Notes: generated by a model not told the origin, from the letters alone. Counted from the first letter of the stretch, positions 1 through 8,988 are shown. The stretch: DNA of 64,000 nucleotides from Candidatus Aminicenantes bacterium UBA6072 (GCA_002436105.1 DIXU01000014.1:124001-188000); one strand, 5' to 3'. A program made the numbers and translations.

Positions 1-419
1 CCGAGGCCTGGATCCAGCAGGATGCCGACATCCTGGTACCGGCCGCCCTGGAAAACCAGATCAACGCCGAGACCGTGCAGAAGATCTCCTCGCAGGTGAA
101 AGTGGTCGCCGAGGGCGCCAACGGCCCGACCACGCCCGAGGCCGACGAAGTGTTCAAGAAAAAGAACATCTTCGTCATCCCCGACTTCCTGGCCAATGCC
201 GGCGGGGTCACCTGCAGCTATTTCGAGCAGGTGCAGTGCAACATGAACTACTTCTGGACCAAGGAAGAGGTTCTGAGCAAACTGGACAACATCATGACCT
301 CGGCCTTCCACGCCGTCTACGGGCTGGCCAAGCAGAAGCAGATCTACATGCGCGACGCCGCCTACATGATCGCCGTCAACCGCGTCGCCCAGGCCTGCAA
401 GCTGCGCGGCTGGGTCTAA
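1..419 (+). CDS. gdhA: Glutamate dehydrogenase, C-terminal part (5' end outside window)
   Basis: Catalyses reversible oxidative deamination of glutamate to 2-oxoglutarate and ammonia in the cytoplasm. The open frame enters at base 3 and gives about 138 residues before TAA. Recognisable C-terminal-domain motifs are DILVPAALENQI, VAEGANGPTTPEAD and FVIPDFLANAGGV, typical of the Rossmann NAD(P)-binding half of the Glu/Leu/Phe/Val dehydrogenase superfamily. The ending KLRGWV also fits. The N-terminal substrate domain with the catalytic lysine is not in the window, so coenzyme preference cannot be read. Glu rather than Leu dehydrogenase is my reading of the motif set. A strong hairpin terminator follows directly, so this is the last gene of its transcript. 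Confidence 0.9.
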   Translation, partial: EAWIQQDADILVPAALENQINAETVQKISSQVKVVAEGANGPTTPEADEVFKKKNIFVIPDFLANAGGVTCSYFEQVQCNMNYFWTKEEVLSKLDNIMTSAFHAVYGLAKQKQIYMRDAAYMIAVNRVAQACKLRGWV

Positions 420-432
420 CTCGAATTCAGCA

Positions 433-458
433 GGGGGCGCCGCCCGGCGCCCCCTTTT
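433..458 (+). terminator. Rho-independent terminator after gdhA
   Basis: A perfect 9-bp GC stem (GGGGGCGCC / GGCGCCCCC) with a 4-nt GCCC loop is followed by TTTT, 14 bases after the gdhA stop codon. It separates gdhA from the next gene on the same strand. Confidence 0.85.
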
Positions 459-482
459 CAATACCACGATCAGGGGGGGGCG

Positions 483-3400
483 ATGGACAATCCGCAAAAC
501 TCGATCGACAAGCTGCTCAACGACATGCGGGAGAGGGCCAAGGAGCTCAATTGCCTCTACCAGGTCGAGGAGCTGCTGACCCGGACCAGTTTGCCCCTCG
601 AGGAGATCTTCGCCCAGCTGATCCAGACCATCCCCTCGGGCTACCAGTTCCCCGAGATCTGCCAGGTCAGGATCGTCTACGAAGACAAAACCTTCCAGAG
701 TCCCGGTTTCCAGGAATCGCCGCGCGTTCAGAGTGCCGAGATCCGCGTAGACGACAAGGTGGTCGGAAGCATCGAGGTCTCCTACGCCAGCGAGGTGCCG
801 CAGACCGAAAACAGCTACTTCCTCAAGGACGAGCACAAGCTGCTGCAGACCATCGCCGAGCGCATCGGCCGCACCGTCCTGCACCTGAAACTGGAGCAGG
901 TGTCCCGCGAATGGGAAACCGCCCAGAGGGATCTCAGTGAAAAGAACAAAAAAGAGTGGATGGTGATCGTCGACCTGCTGCGGCGCACCGACCAGAACCT
1001 CTACATCCACCTGAGCCGCAAGATGGTTTATCACCTTTTCTGGAGCGGCGTGGCGGAAGCCAAGGAGCTCCTGAAATCACTGAGCAGGGACCAGGCTGCC
1101 CCCAACCAGGCAGAGCTGAGCGACGACATCAACCGCCCCAGCCAGAGACGCTCGCAGCTCGAGCTTCTGCGCGTCAGCGACGAGACGTTCCGCATCGCCG
1201 CCCGCTACCTGACCGACAAGGAGATCCTGGGCAACATCCAGAAATGGATCCAGGAGGACAAGGCCGGTTTCCTGAGCAAGGCCATCAACAACATCGACAT
1301 GCCGCTGGTCGACGTCATTAATGCCATCACCCACTACCATTACATCTCCGGCGGCAACTACGAGCTGTCCCCGCCCATGGAGAAGGGGCTGCGCGTCTCG
1401 CTGATCCGCCGTTTTTTCTCCGACCACCTCGATTTCATCAACATCGCCAAAAACCACATCGAGGTGCGCCATTTTTACGACCTGGTGCAGAAGATCATCT
1501 ATCCCGCCAACGGCTATGGCCGCCTGGGCGGCAAGAGCGCCGGCCTGTTCCTGGCCCAGAAGATCCTTTCCCAGCCGGGAGAGCATTCCGAGGTCCTGGG
1601 CGAGTTGAAGTATCCCAAGACCTGGTACATCACCACCGACGCCATCATGAGCTTCCTCAGCTACAACAACCTGGAGGAGGTGAACGAGCAGAAGTACAAG
1701 GAGATCGACCAGATCCGCCTGGAGTACCAGAACGTGATCCAGCTGATGAAGAACTCGCACTTCCCGGTCGAGATCATCAAGGGCCTGTCCATGGCCCTCG
1801 ACGACCTGGGCGACAAGCCGCTGATCGTGCGCAGCTCCAGCCTGCTGGAGGACCGCATGGGCACGGCATTCTCCGGAAAATACAAAAGCCTGTTCCTGGC
1901 CAACACCGGAACCAAGCAGGAGAAGCTGGATGCCCTTACCGACGCCATCGCCGAAGTGTACGCCTCGATCTTCGGCCCCGACCCCATCGAGTACCGCGCC
2001 GAGCGCGGGCTGCTCGACTTCCACGAGGAGATGGGCATCATGATCCAGGAGGTGGTCGGCCAGAGAGTGGGGGATTACTTTTTCCCCGCCTTCGCCGGCG
2101 TCGCCTTCAGCAACAACGAATTCCGCTGGTCGTCGCGCATCAAGCGCGAGGACGGGCTGGCCCGCCTCGTACCCGGCCTGGGTACCCGCGCCGTGGACCG
2201 GGTCAGCGACGACTACCCGATCCTGATCTCCCCGGGCATTCCCAACCTGCGCGTCAACGTCACCGCCGAGGAGACCATGCGCTACTCGCCGCGGCGCATC
2301 GACGTCATCAACCTGAAGACCGGTACCTTCGAGACCAAGGAGATCCCCGCCCTGCTCCGCGAGTGCGGCAAGGAGTACAAGGGGATCGAAAAGATCGTTT
2401 CGGTCTACGAGGACGACCACATCTACTCGCCGTCGGCCTTCAATCTCGAATTCGACAAGGCGAACCTGTTCGTCACTTTCGAGGGGTTGATCACGCGCAC
2501 GCCGTTCATCAAACAGCTGCAGATGATCCTCAAGACGCTGCAGGAGAAGATGAACACGCCGGTGGACATCGAGTTCGCCCATGACGGCCGCCAGCTCTAC
2601 CTGCTGCAGTGCCGGCCGCAGGCGTCCACCGCCGGCAACGTTTCCACCCCCATTCCCAAGGATATCGCCGAGGAGCGCATTATTTTCTCCGCCAACCGCT
2701 ACATCTCCAACGGCAAGCTCCCCGACATCACCCATATCGTCTACGTCGACCCGGACAAGTACTGCCAACTGGAAAGCAGCGAGAAGATGCTCGAGGTGGG
2801 CCGGGTCGTGGGCAAGCTGAACAGCCTGCTGCCCAAGCGGCAGTTCATCCTCATGGGCCCCGGTCGCTGGGGCAGCCGCGGCGACATCAAGCTCGGCGTG
2901 CCGGTCACCTATTCCGATTTCAACAACACGGCGGCGCTCATCGAGATCGCCCGCAAGAAGGGCAATTACGTGCCCGAGCTGTCCTTTGGCACCCATTTCT
3001 TCCAGGACCTGGTCGAATCGTCCATCCGCTACCTGCCGCTCTATCCCGACGACCCGGGCATCGAGTTCAACGAGAAGTTCCTGCTCGGGGCGCGCAACTA
3101 CCTGGCGGAGATCCTCCCGGATTCGGCGGCATTGGCCGACACGGTGCGCGTCATCGACGTTCCCCATGTCACCGGCGGCAAAGTGCTGCGGGTGGCGATG
3201 AACGCCGACCAGGGCGAGGCGCTGGGCTTCATCGCCACGCCGACTTCGGCCGCGACCGATTCCCTTGAAAGGAAAGAGCCGTCGGAGACCGCCAGCGAGG
3301 ACCACTGGCACTGGCGGCTGCGCATGGCCGAGCGCATCGCCAGCCAGCTCGACGGCGAACGCTTCGGCGTCAAGGCCCTGTACGTCTTCGGCTCCACCAA

Positions 3401-3668
3401 GAACGCCACCGCCGGCCCGGGCAGCGACATCGACCTGCTGATCCATTTCCGGGGCAGCGAAGAGCAGAAGCGGCAGCTTGTCCTCTGGCTGGAGGGCTGG
3501 AGCCTGTGCCTGGCCGAGATCAACTTCTCGCGCACCGGCCACCGAACCAATGGGCTGATCGACTACCACCTGCTGACCGACGAGGATATCGCCAACAAGA
3601 CGAGCTACGCGGTGAAGATCGGGGCGGTCACCGACGCGGCAAGGCCGCTGCCCTTGAAGAACGAATAA
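483..3668 (+). CDS. PEP-synthase-type ATP-binding protein with GAF-like N-terminus and C-terminal nucleotidyltransferase domain
   Basis: A 1061-residue predicted cytoplasmic protein. Residues about 15-140 resemble a GAF-like sensor. The PPDK_N/PEP-synthase ATP-binding fold starts near 348 (GGKSAG), with VRSSSLLED near 448 and the closing LLQCRP near 706. The next region carries GPGRWGS (about 792) and GTHFF, also present in the 996-residue protein ending at 4679. The phosphohistidine swivel domain (GGxTSHxAI type) and the PEP/pyruvate TIM barrel of real PEP synthase or PPDK are absent, so gluconeogenic activity is unlikely. The last about 95 residues hold a pol-beta-type nucleotidyltransferase motif (FGSTKN, then GSDIDLL near 981). 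Start is ATG behind a G-rich ribosome-binding site. Domain calls are fairly sure; the reaction is unknown. Confidence 0.8.
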   Translation: MDNPQNSIDKLLNDMRERAKELNCLYQVEELLTRTSLPLEEIFAQLIQTIPSGYQFPEICQVRIVYEDKTFQSPGFQESPRVQSAEIRVDDKVVGSIEVSYASEVPQTENSYFLKDEHKLLQTIAERIGRTVLHLKLEQVSREWETAQRDLSEKNKKEWMVIVDLLRRTDQNLYIHLSRKMVYHLFWSGVAEAKELLKSLSRDQAAPNQAELSDDINRPSQRRSQLELLRVSDETFRIAARYLTDKEILGNIQKWIQEDKAGFLSKAINNIDMPLVDVINAITHYHYISGGNYELSPPMEKGLRVSLIRRFFSDHLDFINIAKNHIEVRHFYDLVQKIIYPANGYGRLGGKSAGLFLAQKILSQPGEHSEVLGELKYPKTWYITTDAIMSFLSYNNLEEVNEQKYKEIDQIRLEYQNVIQLMKNSHFPVEIIKGLSMALDDLGDKPLIVRSSSLLEDRMGTAFSGKYKSLFLANTGTKQEKLDALTDAIAEVYASIFGPDPIEYRAERGLLDFHEEMGIMIQEVVGQRVGDYFFPAFAGVAFSNNEFRWSSRIKREDGLARLVPGLGTRAVDRVSDDYPILISPGIPNLRVNVTAEETMRYSPRRIDVINLKTGTFETKEIPALLRECGKEYKGIEKIVSVYEDDHIYSPSAFNLEFDKANLFVTFEGLITRTPFIKQLQMILKTLQEKMNTPVDIEFAHDGRQLYLLQCRPQASTAGNVSTPIPKDIAEERIIFSANRYISNGKLPDITHIVYVDPDKYCQLESSEKMLEVGRVVGKLNSLLPKRQFILMGPGRWGSRGDIKLGVPVTYSDFNNTAALIEIARKKGNYVPELSFGTHFFQDLVESSIRYLPLYPDDPGIEFNEKFLLGARNYLAEILPDSAALADTVRVIDVPHVTGGKVLRVAMNADQGEALGFIATPTSAATDSLERKEPSETASEDHWHWRLRMAERIASQLDGERFGVKALYVFGSTKNATAGPGSDIDLLIHFRGSEEQKRQLVLWLEGWSLCLAEINFSRTGHRTNGLIDYHLLTDEDIANKTSYAVKIGAVTDAARPLPLKNE

Positions 3669-3728
3669 TCCCTCTTCCGGCGGGATCAAAGCCGGGACAA
3701 GGGCGACCATCATGTCAAAGGCGGCATA

Positions 3729-3758
3729 ATGGTCCCGGAAATCGACGAGCGGGACCAT
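3729..3758. repeat. Inverted repeat in convergent intergenic gap
   Basis: ATGGTCCCG and CGGGACCAT form a perfect 9-bp inverted repeat around a 12-nt loop. It lies between the stop codons of two convergent genes. There is no T tract, so it may be a transcript-end hairpin for both genes or an unrelated site. Confidence 0.5.
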
Positions 3759-3786
3759 GCTTGTCGGCGGCTGCCCGGCTAACGAA

Positions 3787-4695
3787 CTAAAGCAGCTTCC
3801 GGATTGCCTCGGCCGGCTGCGCCGGGTCGAAACTCACCACCGCCAGCTCGGGGCCGTCATGCGCAGCGGAAAAGCAGTGGGTGCGGCCGATCGTTTCCCG
3901 CCAGGAACCGGTGAGGCGGGGCGATTCGTGGACATGGCCGTGCAGCGTGACCAGTGGCTGCCGCGCCTCGATGAAGCGGCGCACGGCAATGCTGCCCACA
4001 TGCACGTCCAAAGGCGCGCCATCCACATGGCGACCGTCGAGTGCCGCCCGGTCGAGGGCGGTCTGATACGGCGGAGAATGGAACAGGAAAACGGCTTTCT
4101 CCAGCGGGTCGTCACCGGCAAGCATTGCCAGGTCGTCCTGGATCGTCGACAAAACTCTTTCCTCCTCGGCGACCTTGATACTGAAGCGGCCTTCCTCGGG
4201 AGGGACGCAGCCCGGATCGACAAAGCGGGAAACATCATAGCGTTCCCAGTCCTTCAATAAGAACGGCGTGGGCGGTACGCACGAATATCCGTAGACGGCA
4301 TAGGGCCCGAACCGCGCCTTGCGGCCGTGGATGTATTGCCAGAGCCCCTCGTTCTCACGGTCAATGAATTCATCTTCCATACTGCGCGGATCGTCATTGC
4401 CCAGGATCAGGAAAAAAGAAGGATACTCTTTCTTCAGGATGTCGCGCAGTGCCCGCAGTCGGGGAAGAAGAAATTGTCCCAGGAAATCGCCCTGGTCGTG
4501 ACGATTGTTGCCAAGCAGGAGAGAACCCGACGGCAGCAAGTCGCCCCCCAGAAAGACGGCACGGGGGCGTTCTTTCTCGACGAGGGAAAAGAGCTTGCTG
4601 AACCGCTCTTCCCGGCCATGCAAATCGCTTGCGAACAGGAAATGTCCCCCAGGGGAACGGAGTCCACCGTCCTGCAACTCAGCCATCTTTTCCAA
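3787..4695 (-). CDS. Calcineurin-like metallophosphoesterase
   Basis: A 302-residue cytoplasmic phosphoesterase. All five metal-binding blocks are visible: SDLHG near residue 23, GGDLL near 50, LGNDD near 98, the histidine in LFHSPPY near 215, and GHVHESP near 260. No signal peptide or membrane segment. The start codon overlaps the end of the upstream 996-residue ATP-binding protein by 17 bases, so the two are very likely translationally coupled, with the HD-GYP gene as third member of the operon. The family includes cyclic-nucleotide phosphodiesterases and phosphoprotein phosphatases. Substrate cannot be read, but the operon suggests it removes a phosphate or nucleotide group added by its neighbour (inference). 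Confidence 0.85.
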   Translation of the reverse strand: MEKMAELQDGGLRSPGGHFLFASDLHGREERFSKLFSLVEKERPRAVFLGGDLLPSGSLLLGNNRHDQGDFLGQFLLPRLRALRDILKKEYPSFFLILGNDDPRSMEDEFIDRENEGLWQYIHGRKARFGPYAVYGYSCVPPTPFLLKDWERYDVSRFVDPGCVPPEEGRFSIKVAEEERVLSTIQDDLAMLAGDDPLEKAVFLFHSPPYQTALDRAALDGRHVDGAPLDVHVGSIAVRRFIEARQPLVTLHGHVHESPRLTGSWRETIGRTHCFSAAHDGPELAVVSFDPAQPAEAIRKLL

Positions 4696-7669
4696 CGGCC
4701 GGGAATCCCGGCTTCAGGATGACCCCCTGGCTCTTGCGACCGTCGATGATCACCTCGAGGGGCTCATCGAGGCGGACGTGTTTCAGGTGCTCGGTCTCGA
4801 AGGCGACGGGCAGGCCTTCCAGCCAGGGCCAGTCAATGAAGCCGTGTTCGGGATCCATGGGCACGCTAAAGTAACCGATGCGCAGCGAGGTCATGTTCTG
4901 GAAAAAGTGCGAACCCTGCGAAGGGTCGACGTTCATGTTGGGCAGGCTGGCCTCGACCACGACTTTGACGCCGCTGATCTGGCTCCACTTGACCGGGATG
5001 CCCAGCCAGGGATCGGTGCTGCCCCAGCGTCCGGGGCCGATCAGCACGTAGTCGGTGTCCCCGGCATGCAGCCGGGAGTTGAGCTGGCCGACCTCGCCGG
5101 CGATCTGCGGGCTGCGGGCGGCATCGAAAGCCTGCGGCTTGACGAACACGATGTCGCGCAGGCCGCGCGTGACGCCGTTTCCCAGGACCCGGTCGCTGAA
5201 GCAGAAGGCGGACGTCCGCAGGCGGTCGTCCAGCTCCACCTGCACCAGTTCGTCCTGCACGACCAGCGGGCGCGCCTGCAGCAGGCTGAAGTGGGCGGGA
5301 TAAACGTCCTGGCCGGCGAGCGTCACGGCGAACTCGGCCTCCACCGCGCAGTTCATCGCCTCGCGGCTCAACCGCATCAGGTCGTCCACGATGGCGGCCA
5401 GGGGGAAGACGCCGTTCTTCAGGATATGGGCGAAATTGACGATGCGCGGGCCGGGAGAACTGATGCCGTCATAAACCGCGTCGTTTTCCCGCGAATAGGT
5501 CGAAGCCAGGTATTCCAGGACACCGTCCTTCTCCGCCTTTTCCAATCCGTACTTGACCAGGTACTGATCCTCCTCCAGGAAGGCGATCGAAGCCACGCGG
5601 CGCATGGCCACGGCGAAGAAATCGCGCTGGGAGAACTGGAACATTTCCTTGATCGAGGTGAACTGCGGCAGGATATCGGCGAAGGCCGGGGTGAAACGCA
5701 GGGAAACGCCGCCGTCGACGACGGTTTTGCCCAGCCCCAGGGCGACATTGACCACGCCGTCCTCCGGCTTGGCCAGGCCGACGGGATAATAATTGTAGGA
5801 GCGGGCCACGCCGGAAAAATCGGGGTAGAAGCAGTCGGGATGGGGACGGCCCACGACCGGCTGGATGACGACGGCCATGCGCTCTTCCTCCACCCGGTGG
5901 GGGGTGCTGCCGATATAGGCTTTGGCCTGGCGGAAGAACGTCGAGGCAAAGACGAATTTGATGGCGTTGATCAGGTTCAAAAAGCGGATGTCGTCGCTGT
6001 CCTGGTCATTGGGCAGCATCTTGGTGGCATAGATGCCGGCGAACGGCTGATAAAGGGAATCCTCCAGCAGGCTGGAAGAGCGCACGGCCAGCGGCACCTT
6101 GACGTTCTTGATGAAATCGCGCAGGTCACCGACGATCTTGCCCGGCAGGCTGCCCTTGATGAACAGGTTGGCCATGTGGCTTTCGCTATGGTCGAGGACG
6201 GCTTGCGGCAGCAGATCGTTCTCTCTCATGAAATCGTCGAACACGTCGGTTCCCAGCACCAGCGTGCGCGGGATGGAGACGGTCACCCCGGGGTATTTCC
6301 CGGGATCGAAATGCCTGGCCAGGATGCGGTCCATGAAGGCCAGGCCGCGGGCCTTGCCGCCGATCGAGCCCGTGCCGATGATGCTGAACTGGGAATGTTC
6401 CTCATGGAACGAGCGCGAATAGGGAACGATGGAACCGCGGCGGCTGGCGGCGCGGGAGGCGGCGATCAGCCGTTTCAGGCGGGCGCCCGGCTGCGGGTCG
6501 GCGGTGACCTCACGCTGCAGGGAGTCGGCCAGGTCGAACTCGGTGCGGGCGCGCAACCAGCGGTCCAGGTCGCCGCTGGCGAGCGCCTGGCGCACGGCCT
6601 CGTCGGGCAGGTCGCCGCTGGCAGAGAACAGCTGGTCCAGGGTGGCGAACCGCGCCTCCGCCTCCGGCCCGGCCCCCGGCAGCACCAGGTCGCCGAACCC
6701 GAAATGGCTGGAGAGGAAACGCTTCAGGTCTCGCAGCAGCGTCGGTGAATTCTTCGACAGGAACGGGATGCCGGCTTCGCCGGCCATGATCTCCGCCCCG
6801 TCATCGCTCGATTGCAGCAGGACGGGCAAATGGGGGTTGCCGGCCAGTACTTTTTTCACGAAGCGCACCCCCGCCTGCGGATCGACGATCCCGCCGCGGG
6901 GAAAGCTGGCATCGGTGATGATGCCCAGCAGATTGTCCCGGAATTCCGCGAAAACGGCTTCGGCCTCCTCGTGGGTCGTTGCCAGGTGCACGCGCGGCCG
7001 GGCGTTCTGGCGCAGCAGGCGCTGCGTGAAGGTAAGGCTTTCCTTGAGCAGGGCCTCGGTAAGCTCGCGCAGCACGGAAAAAATAAGCGGCAGGTAGGAA
7101 GAGTAAAAACCGATGGAATCCTCGATCAGCAGGATGTTCTGCACGCCGGCCAAACGCGTGTCTCCGGCGGCGTTGCGGCGATCCTCGATGAACTGGATGA
7201 TCCCCAGCAGCACCTGGCCGTCCCCCTGCCAGACGAAGATCCGCTCCAGGGCGCTGCCGTCATCCAGTTCCAGCAGGCGCTTCAGTTCGGGCGTGTTGTA
7301 GGCCAGGCCGATCACCGGCATGCCGGGAGCGATCTCCTTGACCTGGCGGCCGAAAGAAAAGGGGTCCATGTCGCCCAAGCGCATGACCGCCACCACCAGG
7401 TCGAACGGCTCGCGGCGGATGGTTTCCAACGCGTTCTCGCCGCCGCTGACGCGCAGGAACTGCGGGACGTATCCCCGGTTCCACTGCTGGTAGGTCTTCA
7501 GCAGCAGGTCCTGCAGCCGCCCGTCCTCCTCCAGCATGAAATAATCGTACAGGCTGGCCACCAGCAGAAACCTTTTCACCTTGAAGGGGGCCAGGCGGCC
7601 GATGCGCTCCAGGGGTTGTCCGGCGGCGGTGGGCCCGTTGGCACCGTCCGGCAGCTCAGTGATCCCCAT
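4679..7669 (-). CDS. Tandem receiver-like domains fused to PEP-synthase-type ATP-binding domain
   Basis: A 996-residue protein. Residues about 35-150 have a receiver-like fold, but the phosphoacceptor position (DLVVAVM) lacks the aspartate. A second receiver at about 168-315 keeps the acidic pair (LLIED), the aspartate (IITDAS) and the lysine (FLSKN). The PPDK_N ATP-binding domain begins near 436 (GGKARGL), with VRSSSLLED near 528 and LLQARPL near 796. A C-terminal module with GPGRWGS and GSHFFQ is shared with the 1061-residue protein at 483. No phosphohistidine domain or PEP barrel is seen, so this is not a working PEP synthase. Its start overlaps the HD-GYP gene by 14 bases and its end overlaps the phosphoesterase. 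Probably a receiver-controlled phosphotransferase or ligase of unknown acceptor. Confidence 0.8.
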   Translation of the reverse strand: MGITELPDGANGPTAAGQPLERIGRLAPFKVKRFLLVASLYDYFMLEEDGRLQDLLLKTYQQWNRGYVPQFLRVSGGENALETIRREPFDLVVAVMRLGDMDPFSFGRQVKEIAPGMPVIGLAYNTPELKRLLELDDGSALERIFVWQGDGQVLLGIIQFIEDRRNAAGDTRLAGVQNILLIEDSIGFYSSYLPLIFSVLRELTEALLKESLTFTQRLLRQNARPRVHLATTHEEAEAVFAEFRDNLLGIITDASFPRGGIVDPQAGVRFVKKVLAGNPHLPVLLQSSDDGAEIMAGEAGIPFLSKNSPTLLRDLKRFLSSHFGFGDLVLPGAGPEAEARFATLDQLFSASGDLPDEAVRQALASGDLDRWLRARTEFDLADSLQREVTADPQPGARLKRLIAASRAASRRGSIVPYSRSFHEEHSQFSIIGTGSIGGKARGLAFMDRILARHFDPGKYPGVTVSIPRTLVLGTDVFDDFMRENDLLPQAVLDHSESHMANLFIKGSLPGKIVGDLRDFIKNVKVPLAVRSSSLLEDSLYQPFAGIYATKMLPNDQDSDDIRFLNLINAIKFVFASTFFRQAKAYIGSTPHRVEEERMAVVIQPVVGRPHPDCFYPDFSGVARSYNYYPVGLAKPEDGVVNVALGLGKTVVDGGVSLRFTPAFADILPQFTSIKEMFQFSQRDFFAVAMRRVASIAFLEEDQYLVKYGLEKAEKDGVLEYLASTYSRENDAVYDGISSPGPRIVNFAHILKNGVFPLAAIVDDLMRLSREAMNCAVEAEFAVTLAGQDVYPAHFSLLQARPLVVQDELVQVELDDRLRTSAFCFSDRVLGNGVTRGLRDIVFVKPQAFDAARSPQIAGEVGQLNSRLHAGDTDYVLIGPGRWGSTDPWLGIPVKWSQISGVKVVVEASLPNMNVDPSQGSHFFQNMTSLRIGYFSVPMDPEHGFIDWPWLEGLPVAFETEHLKHVRLDEPLEVIIDGRKSQGVILKPGFPAVGKDG

Positions 7670-8870
7670 ACTTGCCCCGGATGGCCCGGATCACGTCATA
7701 GATCGAGAAGAACACATCGACCAGTTCGGGATCGAACTGCCTGCCTTTCTGGTCGCGGATGTAGGCCAGCGTTTTCTCCTCGGCCCAGCATTCCTTGTAG
7801 GCCCGTTGCGAGGACAGGGCGTCGTATACGTCGGCGAGGGCGACGATGCGGGCGGACAGGGGGATCTCCTCCCCTTTTTTCCCCGGCCCCGGCCGCCAAT
7901 CATCGGCGGTCACGTCAAGGACCTTGCCCGGGTAGCCGCTGCCGTCCCACCTCTCGTGGTGGTTGAGGGCGATCTCGGCCGCCATGTCGTCCCAGTCCGA
8001 GGTGGAATCCCTGAACAGGCGGGCGCCCAGAATCACGTGCCGCTGCATGTGCTCGTACTCGGCGGGGGAAAGGGGACCGTGCTTTTTCAGCAGCGTGTCG
8101 GAAATGGCCACCTTGCCCACGTCGTGAAGCATGGCGGCGATGCGCAGGATGTCCCGCACGCGCTTGATCTCGGATTCCGCCACGCCGTGTTCCGCCGCCC
8201 ATTTGGAGTAGATCTCGATCGAGTACGCTCCGACGCGGTTGACGTGGGCCCCCGTTTCCTCGGGATCGCGCAGTTCGGCGATGCCGATCATGCGCAGGAT
8301 GATCTCGCGGGTCATCTTCGCCTTTTCGATGCTGCCGGCCGCGTGGTTGGCAAAATAGGCCACCACCAGCTCGTCCTCGCCGCGGAAGGGAACCGCCGCT
8401 CCCCCCGGATCCAGGGAATTGATGATCTGCATGACCCCGATCAGCCGGTTCCGGCTGGCCATCAGCGGCACGGTCAGCACCGAGCGCGTGCGGTAGCGCG
8501 CCGTTTCGTCGAACGAACGGTTGAAGCCGTACGGGACCGCTTCATCCAGGGCATAGGCGTCGGCGATGATCAGGGGTTTGCGGGTCATGGCCACGTAGCC
8601 GGCCATGGACTTGTCGTTGATCGGGATCTCATGGTTCTGGTAGAGGAATTTCTTGCCGCTCTCCTTTTGCATCAGGGTGTCGTTCTGCACGTAATTGATG
8701 CGCAATTTCCGGTTTTCCAGCAGGTAGATCGAGCCGGCATCGGCGCGTGAGAAGCGCCGGGCCTCCAGCAGTACCCGGTCCAGGAGCGAGTCGATATCCT
8801 TGATGCGGTTGAGATCCTCCGTGATCTTCAGTATCGCCGCCACCCTGTTTTTATGTAAGCCGCTTACCAT
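7656..8870 (-). CDS. GAF and HD-GYP domain phosphodiesterase
   Basis: A 404-residue cytoplasmic protein. A GAF sensor domain spans about residues 20-165. An HD-GYP domain follows, with HDVGKVAI near 248 and HHERWDGSGYP near 303. HD-GYP enzymes hydrolyse cyclic di-GMP (or related cyclic dinucleotides) to linear products or GMP, and all signature residues are present. It is the first gene of an operon with the receiver/ATP-binding protein and the metallophosphoesterase, with overlapping reading frames. A strong promoter lies 18 bases upstream of the ATG and there is no Shine-Dalgarno sequence in the very short leader. No diguanylate cyclase (GGDEF) is seen in the window. Confidence 0.9.
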   Translation of the reverse strand: MVSGLHKNRVAAILKITEDLNRIKDIDSLLDRVLLEARRFSRADAGSIYLLENRKLRINYVQNDTLMQKESGKKFLYQNHEIPINDKSMAGYVAMTRKPLIIADAYALDEAVPYGFNRSFDETARYRTRSVLTVPLMASRNRLIGVMQIINSLDPGGAAVPFRGEDELVVAYFANHAAGSIEKAKMTREIILRMIGIAELRDPEETGAHVNRVGAYSIEIYSKWAAEHGVAESEIKRVRDILRIAAMLHDVGKVAISDTLLKKHGPLSPAEYEHMQRHVILGARLFRDSTSDWDDMAAEIALNHHERWDGSGYPGKVLDVTADDWRPGPGKKGEEIPLSARIVALADVYDALSSQRAYKECWAEEKTLAYIRDQKGRQFDPELVDVFFSIYDVIRAIRGKYGDH

Positions 8871-8887
8871 GGTCGTTTCGCGCCAGC

Positions 8888-8916
8888 ATTATACGATTCC
8901 CCCGGGACAGCGTCAA
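8888..8916 (-). promoter_or_regulatory. Promoter of the HD-GYP operon
   Basis: Read on the minus strand: TTGACG (8911-8916), a 17-bp spacer, and a perfect TATAAT (8888-8893). The predicted transcript starts near 8881, about 11 bases before the ATG at 8870. Confidence 0.7.
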
Positions 8917-8953
8917 CACGATCCGCCGATTTCCGGGCTCGGCGGCGGACGGC

Positions 8954-8982
8954 TGGGCAGGGCGCGCGGTTTGCGGTACAAT
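8954..8982 (+). promoter_or_regulatory. Possible tatD promoter
   Basis: TGGGCA, 17-bp spacer, TACAAT. The -10 box ends 6 bases before the tatD ATG, so the transcript would be leaderless. The -35 box is only 4/6. Confidence 0.35.
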
Positions 8983-8988
8983 GCGGCC

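Noticed and set aside
1077..3758. 893-residue open frame on the minus strand opposite the GAF/ATP-binding gene
   Set aside because: Its translation is rich in G, V, D and L without any recognisable domain, as expected for the antisense of GC-rich coding DNA. The plus-strand frame has clear motifs.
4505..6748. 747-residue plus-strand open frame opposite the receiver/ATP-binding gene
   Set aside because: No domain, no ribosome-binding site, and fully covered by a minus-strand gene with strong motifs.
483..7669. Calling the two ATP-binding proteins phosphoenolpyruvate synthase (ppsA)
   Set aside because: Only the N-terminal ATP-binding domain is recognisable. The phosphohistidine motif and the PEP/pyruvate barrel are not found in either sequence.
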